DNA of 63,816 nucleotides from Paenibacillus marchantiophytorum (GTDB lineage: Bacteria; Bacillota; Bacilli; Paenibacillales; NBRC-103111), in assembly GCF_014640555.1 (NCBI RefSeq), contig NZ_BMHE01000044.1, positions 1 through 63,816 of the forward strand, in the 5' to 3' direction. The first letter of the stretch is position 1. Every line of letters starts with the position of its first letter. Below, one piece after another: positions 1 through 8,243 of this stretch. The translations under genes were made by a program, and so were the position numbers. Below the pieces are notes generated by a model that saw only the letters and a list, made by a program, of their open reading frames with translations, had not been told where the DNA came from and searched no databases.

Positions 1-254
1 AATAGTCATTTTAAAGTAAATTCGGGGTTTTCATTGGGGGGGGAGAGGAATAGACGAAACCTACTCCTCCCGATGTTTGCTAAATTTAAGGAGTTAATCG
101 ACGGTCTCTGTAGTTCCGCTATTACCTACGCATTCCTACTTTTTGCCCAATTAGCGTCCTCTAGTTCCCTTACACGGTTTAGACGCTAAGAAGAGACGGA
201 TATATCTCAGGGCGGCGAAGCCCTTTTTCTTACTTTTTCTAATTAAGGATAGAC
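1..254. repeat. Intergenic region with a dispersed repeat element (copy A, inverted)
   Basis: No gene is seen here. Roughly positions 95-238, read on the minus strand, resemble the repeat copies near 6.2 and 14.4 kb: a CGCCCTGAGA box, then TCTCTTCTTAGCG, GGGAACTAGAGG, an ACGCTAATT.GGCAAAAAGTAGG stretch and GGAACTACAG. Similarity fades below about position 100, so this copy is partial or diverged at one end. A run of eight G lies near positions 36-43. Function unknown; it resembles other intergenic repeats of this window. Confidence 0.6.
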
Positions 255-2714
255 TTATAATTGCACTTTGTATTTATCTTTCAACAGTTTCTTTGCTTGG
301 TTCCTTGTACCTTCATCTCCTGAAGATGCTGCTTTCTTTAATGCAAATATAGCGTAATCCTGTAAACTCTCACTACGACTAAACGCTTCCCCAGCATCAT
401 AGTAATTCCCATTTTTCTGCACATGATTTAACACGACGTAAGGATTTACAGCGGCTATCTCTGCATATCGCTTAGATTTCTCTTTAGCATCTTCAGAAAG
501 ATCAGCTATAAACAAGCGATAAAACAACAAAGCTTTCTGATCTATTTTTCCAGCTTCTATAGCTAGCATTTCGGCTTCGGAGGCCAAGTTTTTATCTTCG
601 TATAACAAACCAAGCTCTTCGATCAGCATGGCTTGCTGCAAATAACTATCAGCGTCATTGGGTGCCGCATTCGTGATAGCATCGAAATTTCTATGCATAT
701 CCTTAAGTAAGGCATCCTTGATAAGGACAAGATTATCCGCCGCCTGTTCCCACACTGCCGTGGCTGCTTCCAAATTCCCAGAATTCCCTTCATGCGCTCT
801 CAGTAAGGTGTCCGAAGCTTCCCCATAAACACGAAGCTTAGCTGCAAAGGAAGGATTTAAACCATTTAACAAGGCCGTGTTATTTACTTCCGTAGGCTGA
901 TAGGAATCATAGTCAACTTGAGCGCCAACGCTTTCAGAAATAAAACGAATCGGAACCAGGGTAGCACCATTAATAATTTTGGGTGAAACCGCCAAAGTAA
1001 CCGATTTGCCATTCACGGTTGCAACCGGATTATCCACTTGCAGGACCATATTTGTGCCATCCTTCGTTGCCTTAATGGTTTTAGTCTCACTATTCCATTC
1101 CAAATGTAAACCCAAGCTCTCTAATATGGAACGAAGAGGTACTAGTGTGCTCCCTTCAACCAGAACGGGCGGTACGTCCAGATCTAAAATAGAACCGTTA
1201 ACCTCAATGACTTTCCCTGCGACAGCAACAAGATTAATCTCTTTGCCATTGTCATTTAACGGTTTAACGGGATTCCCTTTTTGATCTAAATACAGCGTTT
1301 TCCCTGCATCTTTTACTTGAAATAAAGTCCCGGCTACTTCATACGCATACTCATACTTAGGACTAACGACGACAGTGCCCTTTGGATCAATAAACCCCCA
1401 CTTACCGAGTACTTTCACAGGAGCATAGCCTGCCTTGAAGGCTCCAGCATATTCAAAATTAGGTGAAATGACCGTTTTTCCGGTCGAATCAATGTATCCA
1501 TATTTTCCGCCTGTTTGCACCGCTGCAAGACCTTCAGAAAAAGGGGTCGCATCTTCATATTGCACTTTAATGATTTGATTCTCTTCTTTATCTATGTACC
1601 CCCACTTGTTATCTATACTTATCGCAGCGAGTCCCCCGGCAAAATCCGTAGCCTTCGTATACTGATAAGGAATGACGGCCTCCCCTTTTTTATCGATATA
1701 CCCGTATTTTCCATTTAATTGCACTCTCGCTAAGCCTTCTGAAAATGAGCCCGCATCATCGTGAAATTTATAAATTTGGATACGGCCATCTCGATTTAGA
1801 AAGGCAAAATGAGTTCCCGTGACGACTGGAGCAAAATTTTCTTTATAGGCCAATGCAAATTCATACATGATACTTCCGACTTGTTTCCCTTTGGAGTTGA
1901 TATATCCAAACTTAACACCATCTCGGTCTTCTTTACTTACGATCGCATAGCCTTCAGAAAAACGAGAAGCAGAATGATACTCGGGAGTAATGACAATTTT
2001 ACCAGTTAAATCTGCATACCCCCATTTTCCTTTCACTTTCACAGCAGCAAAGCCTTCCGCGAACTCTCCTGCTTCCTCGAATTGAGGTTTTATGACGACT
2101 TTTCCAACTTGATCCATAAAGCCGTATTGTTTACCTATTTTAACGGGATATAACGTTTGGGAGCTACTGGCTGCAGATCCAGTTGCGTTAGTACCGTTAG
2201 ATACATTAGCCTTTTGTGCAAAATTGATCTTCAATTTCTTCTCTCCTGCCAAAACAGCTTCATACCCCAATAACTGAAAAATATCGATCGGGATATACAC
2301 ATTATCGCCTTCCAAATGTACAGAAACCTCCGTCGATAATGTCTCTTCACGCAGCTTTACTTCATCACTCCCAAGTACATTTACTTTCTTGGAACCCACT
2401 TTCATCTGATACCTAATTTCATTGCGAAGATCTAGAACCGAAACTACATTGCCTTTCTGTGTAGTCAACAATTCAAATGCGCTGTCGGAATGGTAATAAC
2501 GTTCTAACGCGAATATTGGAACCATAGGGCGCCCGTCTTTTATGATGATGGCACCTGTCATGTCAAGTGACTTTTTTTCCCCTAGTACCGTAAGATACTC
2601 AAATGATACTTCCCCATTTTCTTTAATCTCAACCTTTTGTTCGGCGTATACGACAGAACCAAATTGCCAAAGCATCAATGTAACGGCAATCAAACTTATC
2701 ATCTTTTTAAACAA
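255..2714 (-). CDS. Secreted WG-repeat protein with copper amine oxidase N-terminal-like domains
   Basis: The 819-aa product starts with a signal peptide (residues 1-24, ending VVYA). Residues about 30-165 resemble one copper-amine-oxidase-N (stalk) domain. Residues about 190-495 carry eight or nine WG/YG repeats of the type KWGYIDKKG. Residues about 505-625 form a clear second stalk domain (VPLRSILESLGL, VPIRFISESVGA). The last 180 residues are helical and TPR-like. Stalk domains of this kind are abundant in secreted proteins of Paenibacillus and are not copper oxidases on their own. A wall- or membrane-surface binding protein is inferred; the ligand is unknown. It appears to be a single-gene transcript. 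Confidence 0.85.
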   Translation of the reverse strand: MFKKMISLIAVTLMLWQFGSVVYAEQKVEIKENGEVSFEYLTVLGEKKSLDMTGAIIIKDGRPMVPIFALERYYHSDSAFELLTTQKGNVVSVLDLRNEIRYQMKVGSKKVNVLGSDEVKLREETLSTEVSVHLEGDNVYIPIDIFQLLGYEAVLAGEKKLKINFAQKANVSNGTNATGSAASSSQTLYPVKIGKQYGFMDQVGKVVIKPQFEEAGEFAEGFAAVKVKGKWGYADLTGKIVITPEYHSASRFSEGYAIVSKEDRDGVKFGYINSKGKQVGSIMYEFALAYKENFAPVVTGTHFAFLNRDGRIQIYKFHDDAGSFSEGLARVQLNGKYGYIDKKGEAVIPYQYTKATDFAGGLAAISIDNKWGYIDKEENQIIKVQYEDATPFSEGLAAVQTGGKYGYIDSTGKTVISPNFEYAGAFKAGYAPVKVLGKWGFIDPKGTVVVSPKYEYAYEVAGTLFQVKDAGKTLYLDQKGNPVKPLNDNGKEINLVAVAGKVIEVNGSILDLDVPPVLVEGSTLVPLRSILESLGLHLEWNSETKTIKATKDGTNMVLQVDNPVATVNGKSVTLAVSPKIINGATLVPIRFISESVGAQVDYDSYQPTEVNNTALLNGLNPSFAAKLRVYGEASDTLLRAHEGNSGNLEAATAVWEQAADNLVLIKDALLKDMHRNFDAITNAAPNDADSYLQQAMLIEELGLLYEDKNLASEAEMLAIEAGKIDQKALLFYRLFIADLSEDAKEKSKRYAEIAAVNPYVVLNHVQKNGNYYDAGEAFSRSESLQDYAIFALKKAASSGDEGTRNQAKKLLKDKYKVQL

Positions 2715-2829
2715 TGCTACTCCCCCTACTATTTTGTAGAAATTTGTAAAATATTCCTCATCTATCTTACCACGCCTAGTTAAAAAGAACTACATGAAAA
2801 AGCCCTGGCGTGAGAACCCCGCGACTAAA

Positions 2830-2873
2830 AAAACACGACTCCCCCGTGATTATCATCACGAGAAAGTCGTGTT
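2830..2873 (-). terminator. Intrinsic terminator after the anti-sigma gene
   Basis: Arms AACACGACT and AGTCGTGTT flank a GC-rich inner part with a second small hairpin. On the minus strand the stem is followed by a run of seven T, just downstream of the anti-sigma gene stop at 2888. Confidence 0.85.
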
Positions 2874-2887
2874 AGCTCCCAGCTAGC

Positions 2888-3703
2888 CTACGTTGTCCCC
2901 AAGACTTTCTTCCCGCGTGGCTGCAAGCCATTCGCATCGGGTTCAAGCGTTATGCCGAAGGAATCGATTTGAAAGTCCTTTACTTTCACAGGGATGCTGT
3001 ACGTCAGCACGCCCGTGCCTTTCTCATCTACGCGGAGTGTGCCGCAGTTGTATCTTTTTCCGCTGCGGTTGAACCAAACCTGATAAGCGGAATCTCCTTG
3101 CGTAGTTTTGAGTCCTTGCACGTTGATGACCACGTTGTGGACATCGCCATTTTGCAGCACATAGGCGGTACCCCAGGCGTTAGGCAATGTGCTTTCGAAC
3201 GATTTCAACTGGAAGGTACGCACAATTTCAGCCGGCTGCTGTAAGCCAGGATTGGCTGCGAGGTTCGGTTGATTCTGACGATCATTCCACCACATCCCCA
3301 CTGCGAGCCCCAATACCATGGCGGCAACTGCGCCATACACCCAATTGTAGGATCGCTTCGCTGGCTGACTTGGTGTCATCTTTGGTATTATCTTTGCCGC
3401 CTGCTCTGGTATCATCTTTGGTGTCAGCTCAGGCACACTCGCCCGTTCTTCAGTATTATTCTCCACTTCACTCGGCAGCTGAATAATGGACTGCATCACC
3501 TGCTGCTTCAAATCAGCAGGAACTTCCACTTCCTCCATCTCAAAAGGCAGCGCCTGCCAAACCTCTTGTAAATCGCTTAACTCCTCACGGCATGTGACAC
3601 AAGTTCGCAGATGCCGTTCGAAAGCCGCGCGCTCCAATTCCGTGCAGTCGCCTGTCAAATAGTTGACCAAGTAACTGCAGTCCACCGTTTCATGTTCTTT
3701 CAT
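2888..3703 (-). CDS. Anti-sigma factor, zinc-finger plus RskA-type
   Basis: The 271-aa protein has an N-terminal cytoplasmic ZAS/zf-HC2 motif (H31, C35, C38), a proline/lysine linker, one transmembrane segment near residues 120-140 (VYGAVAAMVLGLAVGMWW) and an extracytoplasmic RskA-like domain (AYQVWFNRSGKRYNCGTL). Proteins of this family hold an ECF sigma factor at the membrane and release it after regulated proteolysis. It lies 4 nt downstream of the ECF sigma gene and is surely co-transcribed with it. The inducing signal cannot be read from the sequence. Confidence 0.9.
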   Translation of the reverse strand: MKEHETVDCSYLVNYLTGDCTELERAAFERHLRTCVTCREELSDLQEVWQALPFEMEEVEVPADLKQQVMQSIIQLPSEVENNTEERASVPELTPKMIPEQAAKIIPKMTPSQPAKRSYNWVYGAVAAMVLGLAVGMWWNDRQNQPNLAANPGLQQPAEIVRTFQLKSFESTLPNAWGTAYVLQNGDVHNVVINVQGLKTTQGDSAYQVWFNRSGKRYNCGTLRVDEKGTGVLTYSIPVKVKDFQIDSFGITLEPDANGLQPRGKKVLGTT

Positions 3704-3707
3704 AACG

Positions 3708-4283
3708 TCATCCCTCCCTCACAGCTGTCAGATGCTTCCTTAGTATTTTTAAACATTGATGCAGCCGGCTTTTGATCGTACCCAGCGGTTCGTTCATCCG
3801 GGTCGCAATTTCGCTCAGCGAATAACCCTGCCAATACATCATGTCGATCAATTGAATCTGGCTTTCACTTAGATGGACATACGCTTCGTGAATTTGCTCT
3901 CCTATCCACTTACGTGTCATGATCAAATCTGGATCAGGATCGCCAGAAACAAGTTCATTTTCCCATTCTTTGGGCTCAAAACGGATGACTTGATCCAGTT
4001 TCCGCTTCTGCCTTAAATAATCAATCGTGATATTGCGGGTCACCGTGATCACCCAATTCACGAATGCGCCTTTGCTTGCGTCGAACCCTTTTTCCGTGGT
4101 CCATAGGCGTGTAAAAACAAGCTGAACAATTTCGCGCGCGGCCTGTTCTTCCTTCATCGACTTGAGCGCAAAGGAATAAACAAGCTTCGCATAGCGATCA
4201 TAGAGTTCTTCCAAAGCCAGATGGTTTTTTCCCATGACGAGCTTCATCAGCTCCCCATCCGTTCGATTGCGCATAGCCAGCAC
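3708..4283 (-). CDS. ECF RNA polymerase sigma factor (SigK/RpoE-like)
   Basis: 191 aa with sigma region 2 (LEELYDRYAKLVYSFAL, then VNWVITVTRNITIDYLRQKRK) and sigma region 4 (LSESQIQLIDMMYWQGYSLSEIA, GTIKSRLHQCLKILR). It is the first gene of a two-gene operon with the zinc-finger anti-sigma factor. The next gene upstream encodes a secreted-repeat protein on the same strand; proteins of that type are a plausible target of such sigma factors, but no shared promoter motif was convincingly found. The start at 4283 gives a full region 2; MLAMRNR has a second ATG three codons in. Confidence 0.92.
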   Translation of the reverse strand: MLAMRNRTDGELMKLVMGKNHLALEELYDRYAKLVYSFALKSMKEEQAAREIVQLVFTRLWTTEKGFDASKGAFVNWVITVTRNITIDYLRQKRKLDQVIRFEPKEWENELVSGDPDPDLIMTRKWIGEQIHEAYVHLSESQIQLIDMMYWQGYSLSEIATRMNEPLGTIKSRLHQCLKILRKHLTAVREG

Positions 4284-4354
4284 ACCCCGAGTCGAAATAA
4301 AGTTGTATTACCTTCTACCTTATCTCCAGCAAGATGTCTTGGCAATAGATTTAT

Positions 4355-4399
4355 AGAAAAAGAGCCCCAACACCGCTGAACGATTCAGCAAGTCGGAGC
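4355..4399 (-). terminator. Intrinsic terminator after the secreted-repeat gene
   Basis: Read on the minus strand, a long imperfect stem (GCTCCGACTTGCTGAA pairing with TTCAGCGGTGTTGGGGC) is followed by CTTTTTCT. It lies just below the stop at 4427 and separates that gene from the sigma factor gene. Confidence 0.75.
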
Positions 4400-4426
4400 G
4401 CGATGAAATAACGATTTAGATATCCT

Positions 4427-6109
4427 TTATCTCGCTGTGATTTTGGACGGATCAAGGACGAACCAGACCTTGCCTACATTTTGTCCCGTGGTGTCGCCAG
4501 GGTTATGATCCTTGATCCAGTAATACAGTGGCCAACCTTTGTAGGTGCTTTGTTTGGTTCCGTCATTACGCGTTAGAACGCCGAAATCACTGGCCGTGAG
4601 ATCAGCAGATACCGTGAGATTCTCATCATAGAAAATCGGCCAATTGACCAAACAGGGTCCCACACATGAATTCGGATCTGCAAGATCTTTGGTAAACAGA
4701 TACAAAGCCATCCCGTTCTCATCGACCAAATAGGTGCCTAAAGCATCGGATTTACTTGTTTTTACAGACGTATTAGCAGCCTTCGTACCCGTGAATTTCG
4801 CTGGATCAATGACATACCAGACATGGCCTACGTCCTGCCCGGTAGTGTCGCCCATCTTCGTATCGCCAGCCCAGTAGTAAAGCGGAAATCCTTTATAAGT
4901 CGTTTGCACGCTGCCATCCGCACGAACCAAAGTACCAAAATCAGCAGAATTAACACCAGTTGGCGCTGCAATCGCAGCATTAGCAAAGACAGGCCATTTC
5001 TCCAAACATTTACCTGAGCAATTGCTGACGCCCTTGGTGTCATTGTCATAATAATAAAGCGCTCTACCGCTCGCATCCGTCAAATAATTCCCGAGTTCAG
5101 CTTTGGTGCCCAAGGCTATGCCGCCATTCGCAGGTTTAATCACGAACCAGACTTTACCGACATTATCTCCTGTTGTATCCCCCGGTTTTTGATCCTTAAT
5201 GAAGTAATACAAAGGCCAGCCTTTGTAAGTCACCTGCTCCTTGCCGTCGGCCCGAGTGAAGATCTGGAAATCCGCTGCGCTGAATCCAGCAGGAACCGTG
5301 AAATCATGGGGACCAAAGATAGGCCAATTGGTCAAGCATTGTTCCACACAGGAATTAACATTCGCGACATCCTTGGTAAAATAGTACAGCGTCATGCCCT
5401 TATCATCCGTGAGATAACTGCCTAGCGCACTGCTTTGCTTCAAGGAAAGCGCTGGTTTGGCTAATGCATCCAGCTTGCTTGCGCTGATTTTACCCTTTTC
5501 AACCAGATCGGTACCCAGTGTCTTCGTTGTGCCTTTGATAGGCGCCTTGAGCGCCTCGAGGGTTGCTGCTGCAATATGTAGGTTTTTGAATGTTTTGACA
5601 TCGGCAATTTGGGATAAGCCATTTTTGCCAGCAAAGGGGATGACACCCGCGTAGTCAAAATCCGTTCCTTGCAGATAGCCTAAGGATTCCAACAGAACCT
5701 TGTAGTACTGCTGTGCAGTAATAGCGGCTAATGGCTCAAATGTATCATCGCCCGTACCCTGCCAACCTAACGACGGATGGTCTTTCAAATAGCCCAGAAT
5801 AGCTTGATTCTCTTGCGATACACGGCTCGCATCCTTGAAACTGGCCATCCCTTTATAGGCTAAGGCGTCTGCTTCCAATCCTTTTAACCGTAATGACATG
5901 ACCGCGGCTTGCAATCTCGTCGTTGATTTGTTCAGGTACTCCGCCGTCAGACCACTGCCCTCGCCTTGGAGAATGCCCAAATCCCCAGCCAGATCGGTTT
6001 CGGATTTAACTTTAAGCGGCTCAGCAGCCGCTGCCGAAAAGGCTGTTGCCCCCGCCACCAGACCTGTTAGCACAAAGAAAGACAGGATACCCTTTTTGAT
6101 AGTTTTCAT
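4427..6109 (-). CDS. Secreted protein with three Secreted_repeat (PF03640-like) units
   Basis: 560 aa with a signal peptide (residues 1-29, ending FSAAAAE). Residues 30-220 are a helical domain of unknown type. Three repeats follow (about 226-326, 334-430, 452-555), each with LG.YL.D..G.ALYYF, a C-x3-C pair (CVEQC, CSGKC, CVGPC), NWPIF or KWPVF, T.ADG..QTTYKGWPLYY and GKVWFVI.P. This is the lipoprotein_15/COG4315 repeat found in secreted proteins of actinobacteria and firmicutes; its biochemical role is not established. There is no lipobox. The neighbours are an ECF sigma/anti-sigma pair. Its leader holds a strong hairpin over the ribosome binding site. Confidence 0.85.
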   Translation of the reverse strand: MKTIKKGILSFFVLTGLVAGATAFSAAAAEPLKVKSETDLAGDLGILQGEGSGLTAEYLNKSTTRLQAAVMSLRLKGLEADALAYKGMASFKDASRVSQENQAILGYLKDHPSLGWQGTGDDTFEPLAAITAQQYYKVLLESLGYLQGTDFDYAGVIPFAGKNGLSQIADVKTFKNLHIAAATLEALKAPIKGTTKTLGTDLVEKGKISASKLDALAKPALSLKQSSALGSYLTDDKGMTLYYFTKDVANVNSCVEQCLTNWPIFGPHDFTVPAGFSAADFQIFTRADGKEQVTYKGWPLYYFIKDQKPGDTTGDNVGKVWFVIKPANGGIALGTKAELGNYLTDASGRALYYYDNDTKGVSNCSGKCLEKWPVFANAAIAAPTGVNSADFGTLVRADGSVQTTYKGFPLYYWAGDTKMGDTTGQDVGHVWYVIDPAKFTGTKAANTSVKTSKSDALGTYLVDENGMALYLFTKDLADPNSCVGPCLVNWPIFYDENLTVSADLTASDFGVLTRNDGTKQSTYKGWPLYYWIKDHNPGDTTGQNVGKVWFVLDPSKITAR

Positions 6110-6164
6110 GCTTGCTATTCCTCCTTAACGTTTCTAATGAAGTAAACGATGAGGAATAGCAAGC
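6110..6164 (-). promoter_or_regulatory. Leader hairpin that sequesters the ribosome binding site of the secreted-repeat gene
   Basis: Read on the minus strand, GCTTGCTATTCCTC (6164-6151) is matched perfectly by GAGGAATAGCAAGC (6123-6110), which ends directly at the ATG at 6109. The loop holds a further CGTTT/AAACG pair. The right arm contains the GGAGG ribosome binding site, so folding would hide it. The same palindrome could be a protein operator instead. No U-tract follows, so it is not a terminator. Confidence 0.7.
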
Positions 6165-6202
6165 GGTTTGATCGTTCTCACGAATTATTTGTAATCCATG
6201 AG

Positions 6203-6468
6203 AAAAACGGCTTTGTCGCCCTGAGAAATGAGCCTCTTCTATGGCGACAAATCCTAGGGAGGGAACTGTAGTCCGCTATTTTGGCAAATAACAGGGATGC
6301 GAGAGTCTTAACGGAACTACAGGGTCTTATATCCACAAAAAGAGCTGAATTTCCCTTCGAACAGCAAAATAGCGCACCACAGTTCCCTCAAAATTGAAAT
6401 AATGACACTTTTATCTACAATAACGCCCTGTAGTTCCCTCCCACCAGAGGCAGCAGGGGGCAACTCAA
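6203..6468 (+). repeat. Dispersed repeat element, copy B
   Basis: About 260 bp that align by eye with 14356-14624. Shared blocks are GCCCTGAGA, GGGAACT..AG, GGAACTACAGGGTCTTA, TCCACAAAAAG, AATAGCGCAC, AGTTCCCTCAA, AATGACACTTTT and a final GGCAGC.GG box. Positions 6261-6283 and 6365-6387 are inverted repeats of each other (23 bp with two mismatches), so a large hairpin is possible. No ORF or transposase is present. Confidence 0.75.
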
Positions 6469-6497
6469 AAAGAACCCAGCCTATGGCGGCTGGGTTC
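6469..6497 (-). terminator. Intrinsic terminator after the nitroreductase gene
   Basis: AACCCAGC (6473-6480) pairs with GCTGGGTT (6489-6496). On the minus strand the stem is followed by CTTTTTGAG, downstream of the stop at 6532. Confidence 0.8.
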
Positions 6498-6531
6498 TCT
6501 ACAATCGCGGTGCTCCCACAACTATTTATTC

Positions 6532-7128
6532 TTATTGAAAGAATTTCACACGACTTTCAAGCGGTTGGAATTCTTTGTCGCCAGGCACGAAAGTCGGTTT
6601 GCCGAACGGCATTTGGGCAATCAATTTCCATTCGCTTGGCAGGTTCCACGTTTGGGCAACTTCGTCGTTGATCAATGGGTTATAGTGCTGCAAGGATGCT
6701 CCGAGTCCTTCTTGCTCCAAAGCCGTCCATACAACGAATTGCAGCATCCCGGAAGATTGGTTGGACCAGATTGGGAAATTATCCGCATAGGCTGCGAACT
6801 GAGCCTGAAGCTGCTCGACCACCGTTTGATCTTCGAAGAACAGAACGGTACCGGAACCAGCGCCGAAGCTGTTGATTCTTTCTTCCGTAGCCGCGAAGCT
6901 GTCCGCAGGCACGATTTTGCGCAGCGTTTCTTTCGTAATGTTCCACAATGTATCGGATTGCTCACCGAATAGAACGACCACTCGCGCACTTTGTGAATTG
7001 AAGGATGTTGGGGAATACTTCACAGCCTCGTTCACGATTTCTTGAATGTGGTCGTTGGAAACGACCACCTCTTTGCTTAAACCATAAAACGTACGTCTTT
7101 CTTTCACCGCTGTTAAAAAGTTGCTCAT
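6532..7128 (-). CDS. Nitroreductase family oxidoreductase, Frm2-like (COG3560)
   Basis: 198 aa beginning MSNFLTAVKERRTFYGLS, with the family FMN-binding start RRT, the SPTSFNSQSARVVVLFG block and GKPTFVPGDKEFQPLE near the end. Length and order match the fungal/bacterial Frm2/HBN type of small FMN-dependent nitroreductases, which are often induced by oxidants or nitroaromatics. The start at 7128 is chosen because GGAGGAGA lies 7 nt upstream; an in-frame start 17 codons upstream lacks such a site. It is divergent from the LigD-type gene across a palindrome-containing 227-nt region. Confidence 0.88.
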   Translation of the reverse strand: MSNFLTAVKERRTFYGLSKEVVVSNDHIQEIVNEAVKYSPTSFNSQSARVVVLFGEQSDTLWNITKETLRKIVPADSFAATEERINSFGAGSGTVLFFEDQTVVEQLQAQFAAYADNFPIWSNQSSGMLQFVVWTALEQEGLGASLQHYNPLINDEVAQTWNLPSEWKLIAQMPFGKPTFVPGDKEFQPLESRVKFFQ

Positions 7129-7199
7129 AGGGATTCTCCTCCGCTTTCTTATATAAACAATAATTTCACCCAAAATCACGAAACAGAACTAACTATAAC

Positions 7200-7290
7200 T
7201 TTAAATGTTACTAACTAAATGTTATTAAATTTTATTATTATCGTACTATTTCGAGGTTTTGTCAATCAATTTCACTAACATTTTGTTAGT
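7200..7290. promoter_or_regulatory. Palindromic operator-like site in the nitroreductase promoter region
   Basis: ACTAACA (7274-7280), TTT, TGTTAGT (7284-7290) is a perfect 7-bp-arm palindrome. A related TTACTAACTAAATGTTA stretch lies at about 7208-7224. Such AT-rich palindromes are typical of MarR/HxlR/TetR operators, and Frm2-like genes are often controlled by such repressors. No regulator gene is adjacent. Confidence 0.4.
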
Positions 7291-7355
7291 AAAATGTTTG
7301 GAAATTCTGCTCACAGGGAATAATCGGGATACATCCTAAGCAGGAGGCGACTCTG

Positions 7356-8243
7356 ATGACAGTTGCAACAACGAAAGGTACACTAATCGTAGAAGGCCAT
7401 GAGCTGACCATTACGAATCCCGGTAAACCGTTGTGGCCCGAAATGGGCATCACCAAAGCAGACTACATCACCAAACTAACGGAACTGTCCCCCTATTTGC
7501 TGCGCTATTGCCACAATCGGCACCTGACAACAATTCGCTTTCCCAACGGCTATCACCAAAAGTCCTTTTATCAAAAAAATGCCCCCAATCCAGTACCCGC
7601 TTTCGTTAAGCTGGCGCCGCTTGACGGCATTGACTACGTCAATCTCGACTCGCTGCCCACCCTACTGTGGCTGGGAAATTTGGCTAGCTTGGAATTTCAT
7701 CCCTCCTTCCACCGCATCGGTGAAACCTTGCCTGCAGAGTGGCTGATCGATATCGACCCTACCTTGGAGCAAGAACCACGAATTATGGAGGCCGCGCATA
7801 TTATTGGCGAGGTGCTGGATTCCCTGCGTATTCAGTCGATCGCCAAAACCTCTGGCGCAACAGGCGTGCAAATCTATATCCCTATTCAGATGGGCTACAC
7901 CTTCGAGCAATTGCGGAAGATTGGCTTTTTCATTGCTTCCTACGTCGTCAAACGATATCCGAACCTGTTCACCATCGAGCGTTTGAAAAAGAATCGCGGC
8001 GATAAAATTTACATCGACTACCTGCAGCATTGGTATGGGAAGACACTTTCCGCACCTTATACACCCCGAGCAAGAAAAGATGCGTCCGTCTCTACGCCGC
8101 TTCTCTGGAAGGAAGTCGAGCAGCGGCCTGACCCTCGCGATTTCAATTTACTTAACATTGTGGACCGTCTGAGCAAGGTTGGCGACCTCATCCAAACCGT
8201 CCCCCTGCAGAATTTGGATGCTATTCTAACCCGTTTAGAATAG
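7356..8243 (+). CDS. ligD: LigD-type DNA polymerase/primase domain protein (NHEJ polymerase)
   Basis: 295 aa matching the polymerase domain of bacterial LigD as a stand-alone protein. Visible motifs: IRFPNGYHQKSFYQKNAPNP, the catalytic DIDP metal-binding aspartates, SGATGVQIYIPI, and a C-terminal DYLQHWYGKTLSAPYTPRA. It adds ribo- or deoxyribonucleotides to gap ends in two-component Ku/LigD non-homologous end joining. Neither a ligase domain nor a ku gene is present in this window. AGGAGGCGA sits 8 nt before the ATG. The 3' end overlaps the convergent cls gene by 9 nt. Confidence 0.88.
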   Translation: MTVATTKGTLIVEGHELTITNPGKPLWPEMGITKADYITKLTELSPYLLRYCHNRHLTTIRFPNGYHQKSFYQKNAPNPVPAFVKLAPLDGIDYVNLDSLPTLLWLGNLASLEFHPSFHRIGETLPAEWLIDIDPTLEQEPRIMEAAHIIGEVLDSLRIQSIAKTSGATGVQIYIPIQMGYTFEQLRKIGFFIASYVVKRYPNLFTIERLKKNRGDKIYIDYLQHWYGKTLSAPYTPRARKDASVSTPLLWKEVEQRPDPRDFNLLNIVDRLSKVGDLIQTVPLQNLDAILTRLE

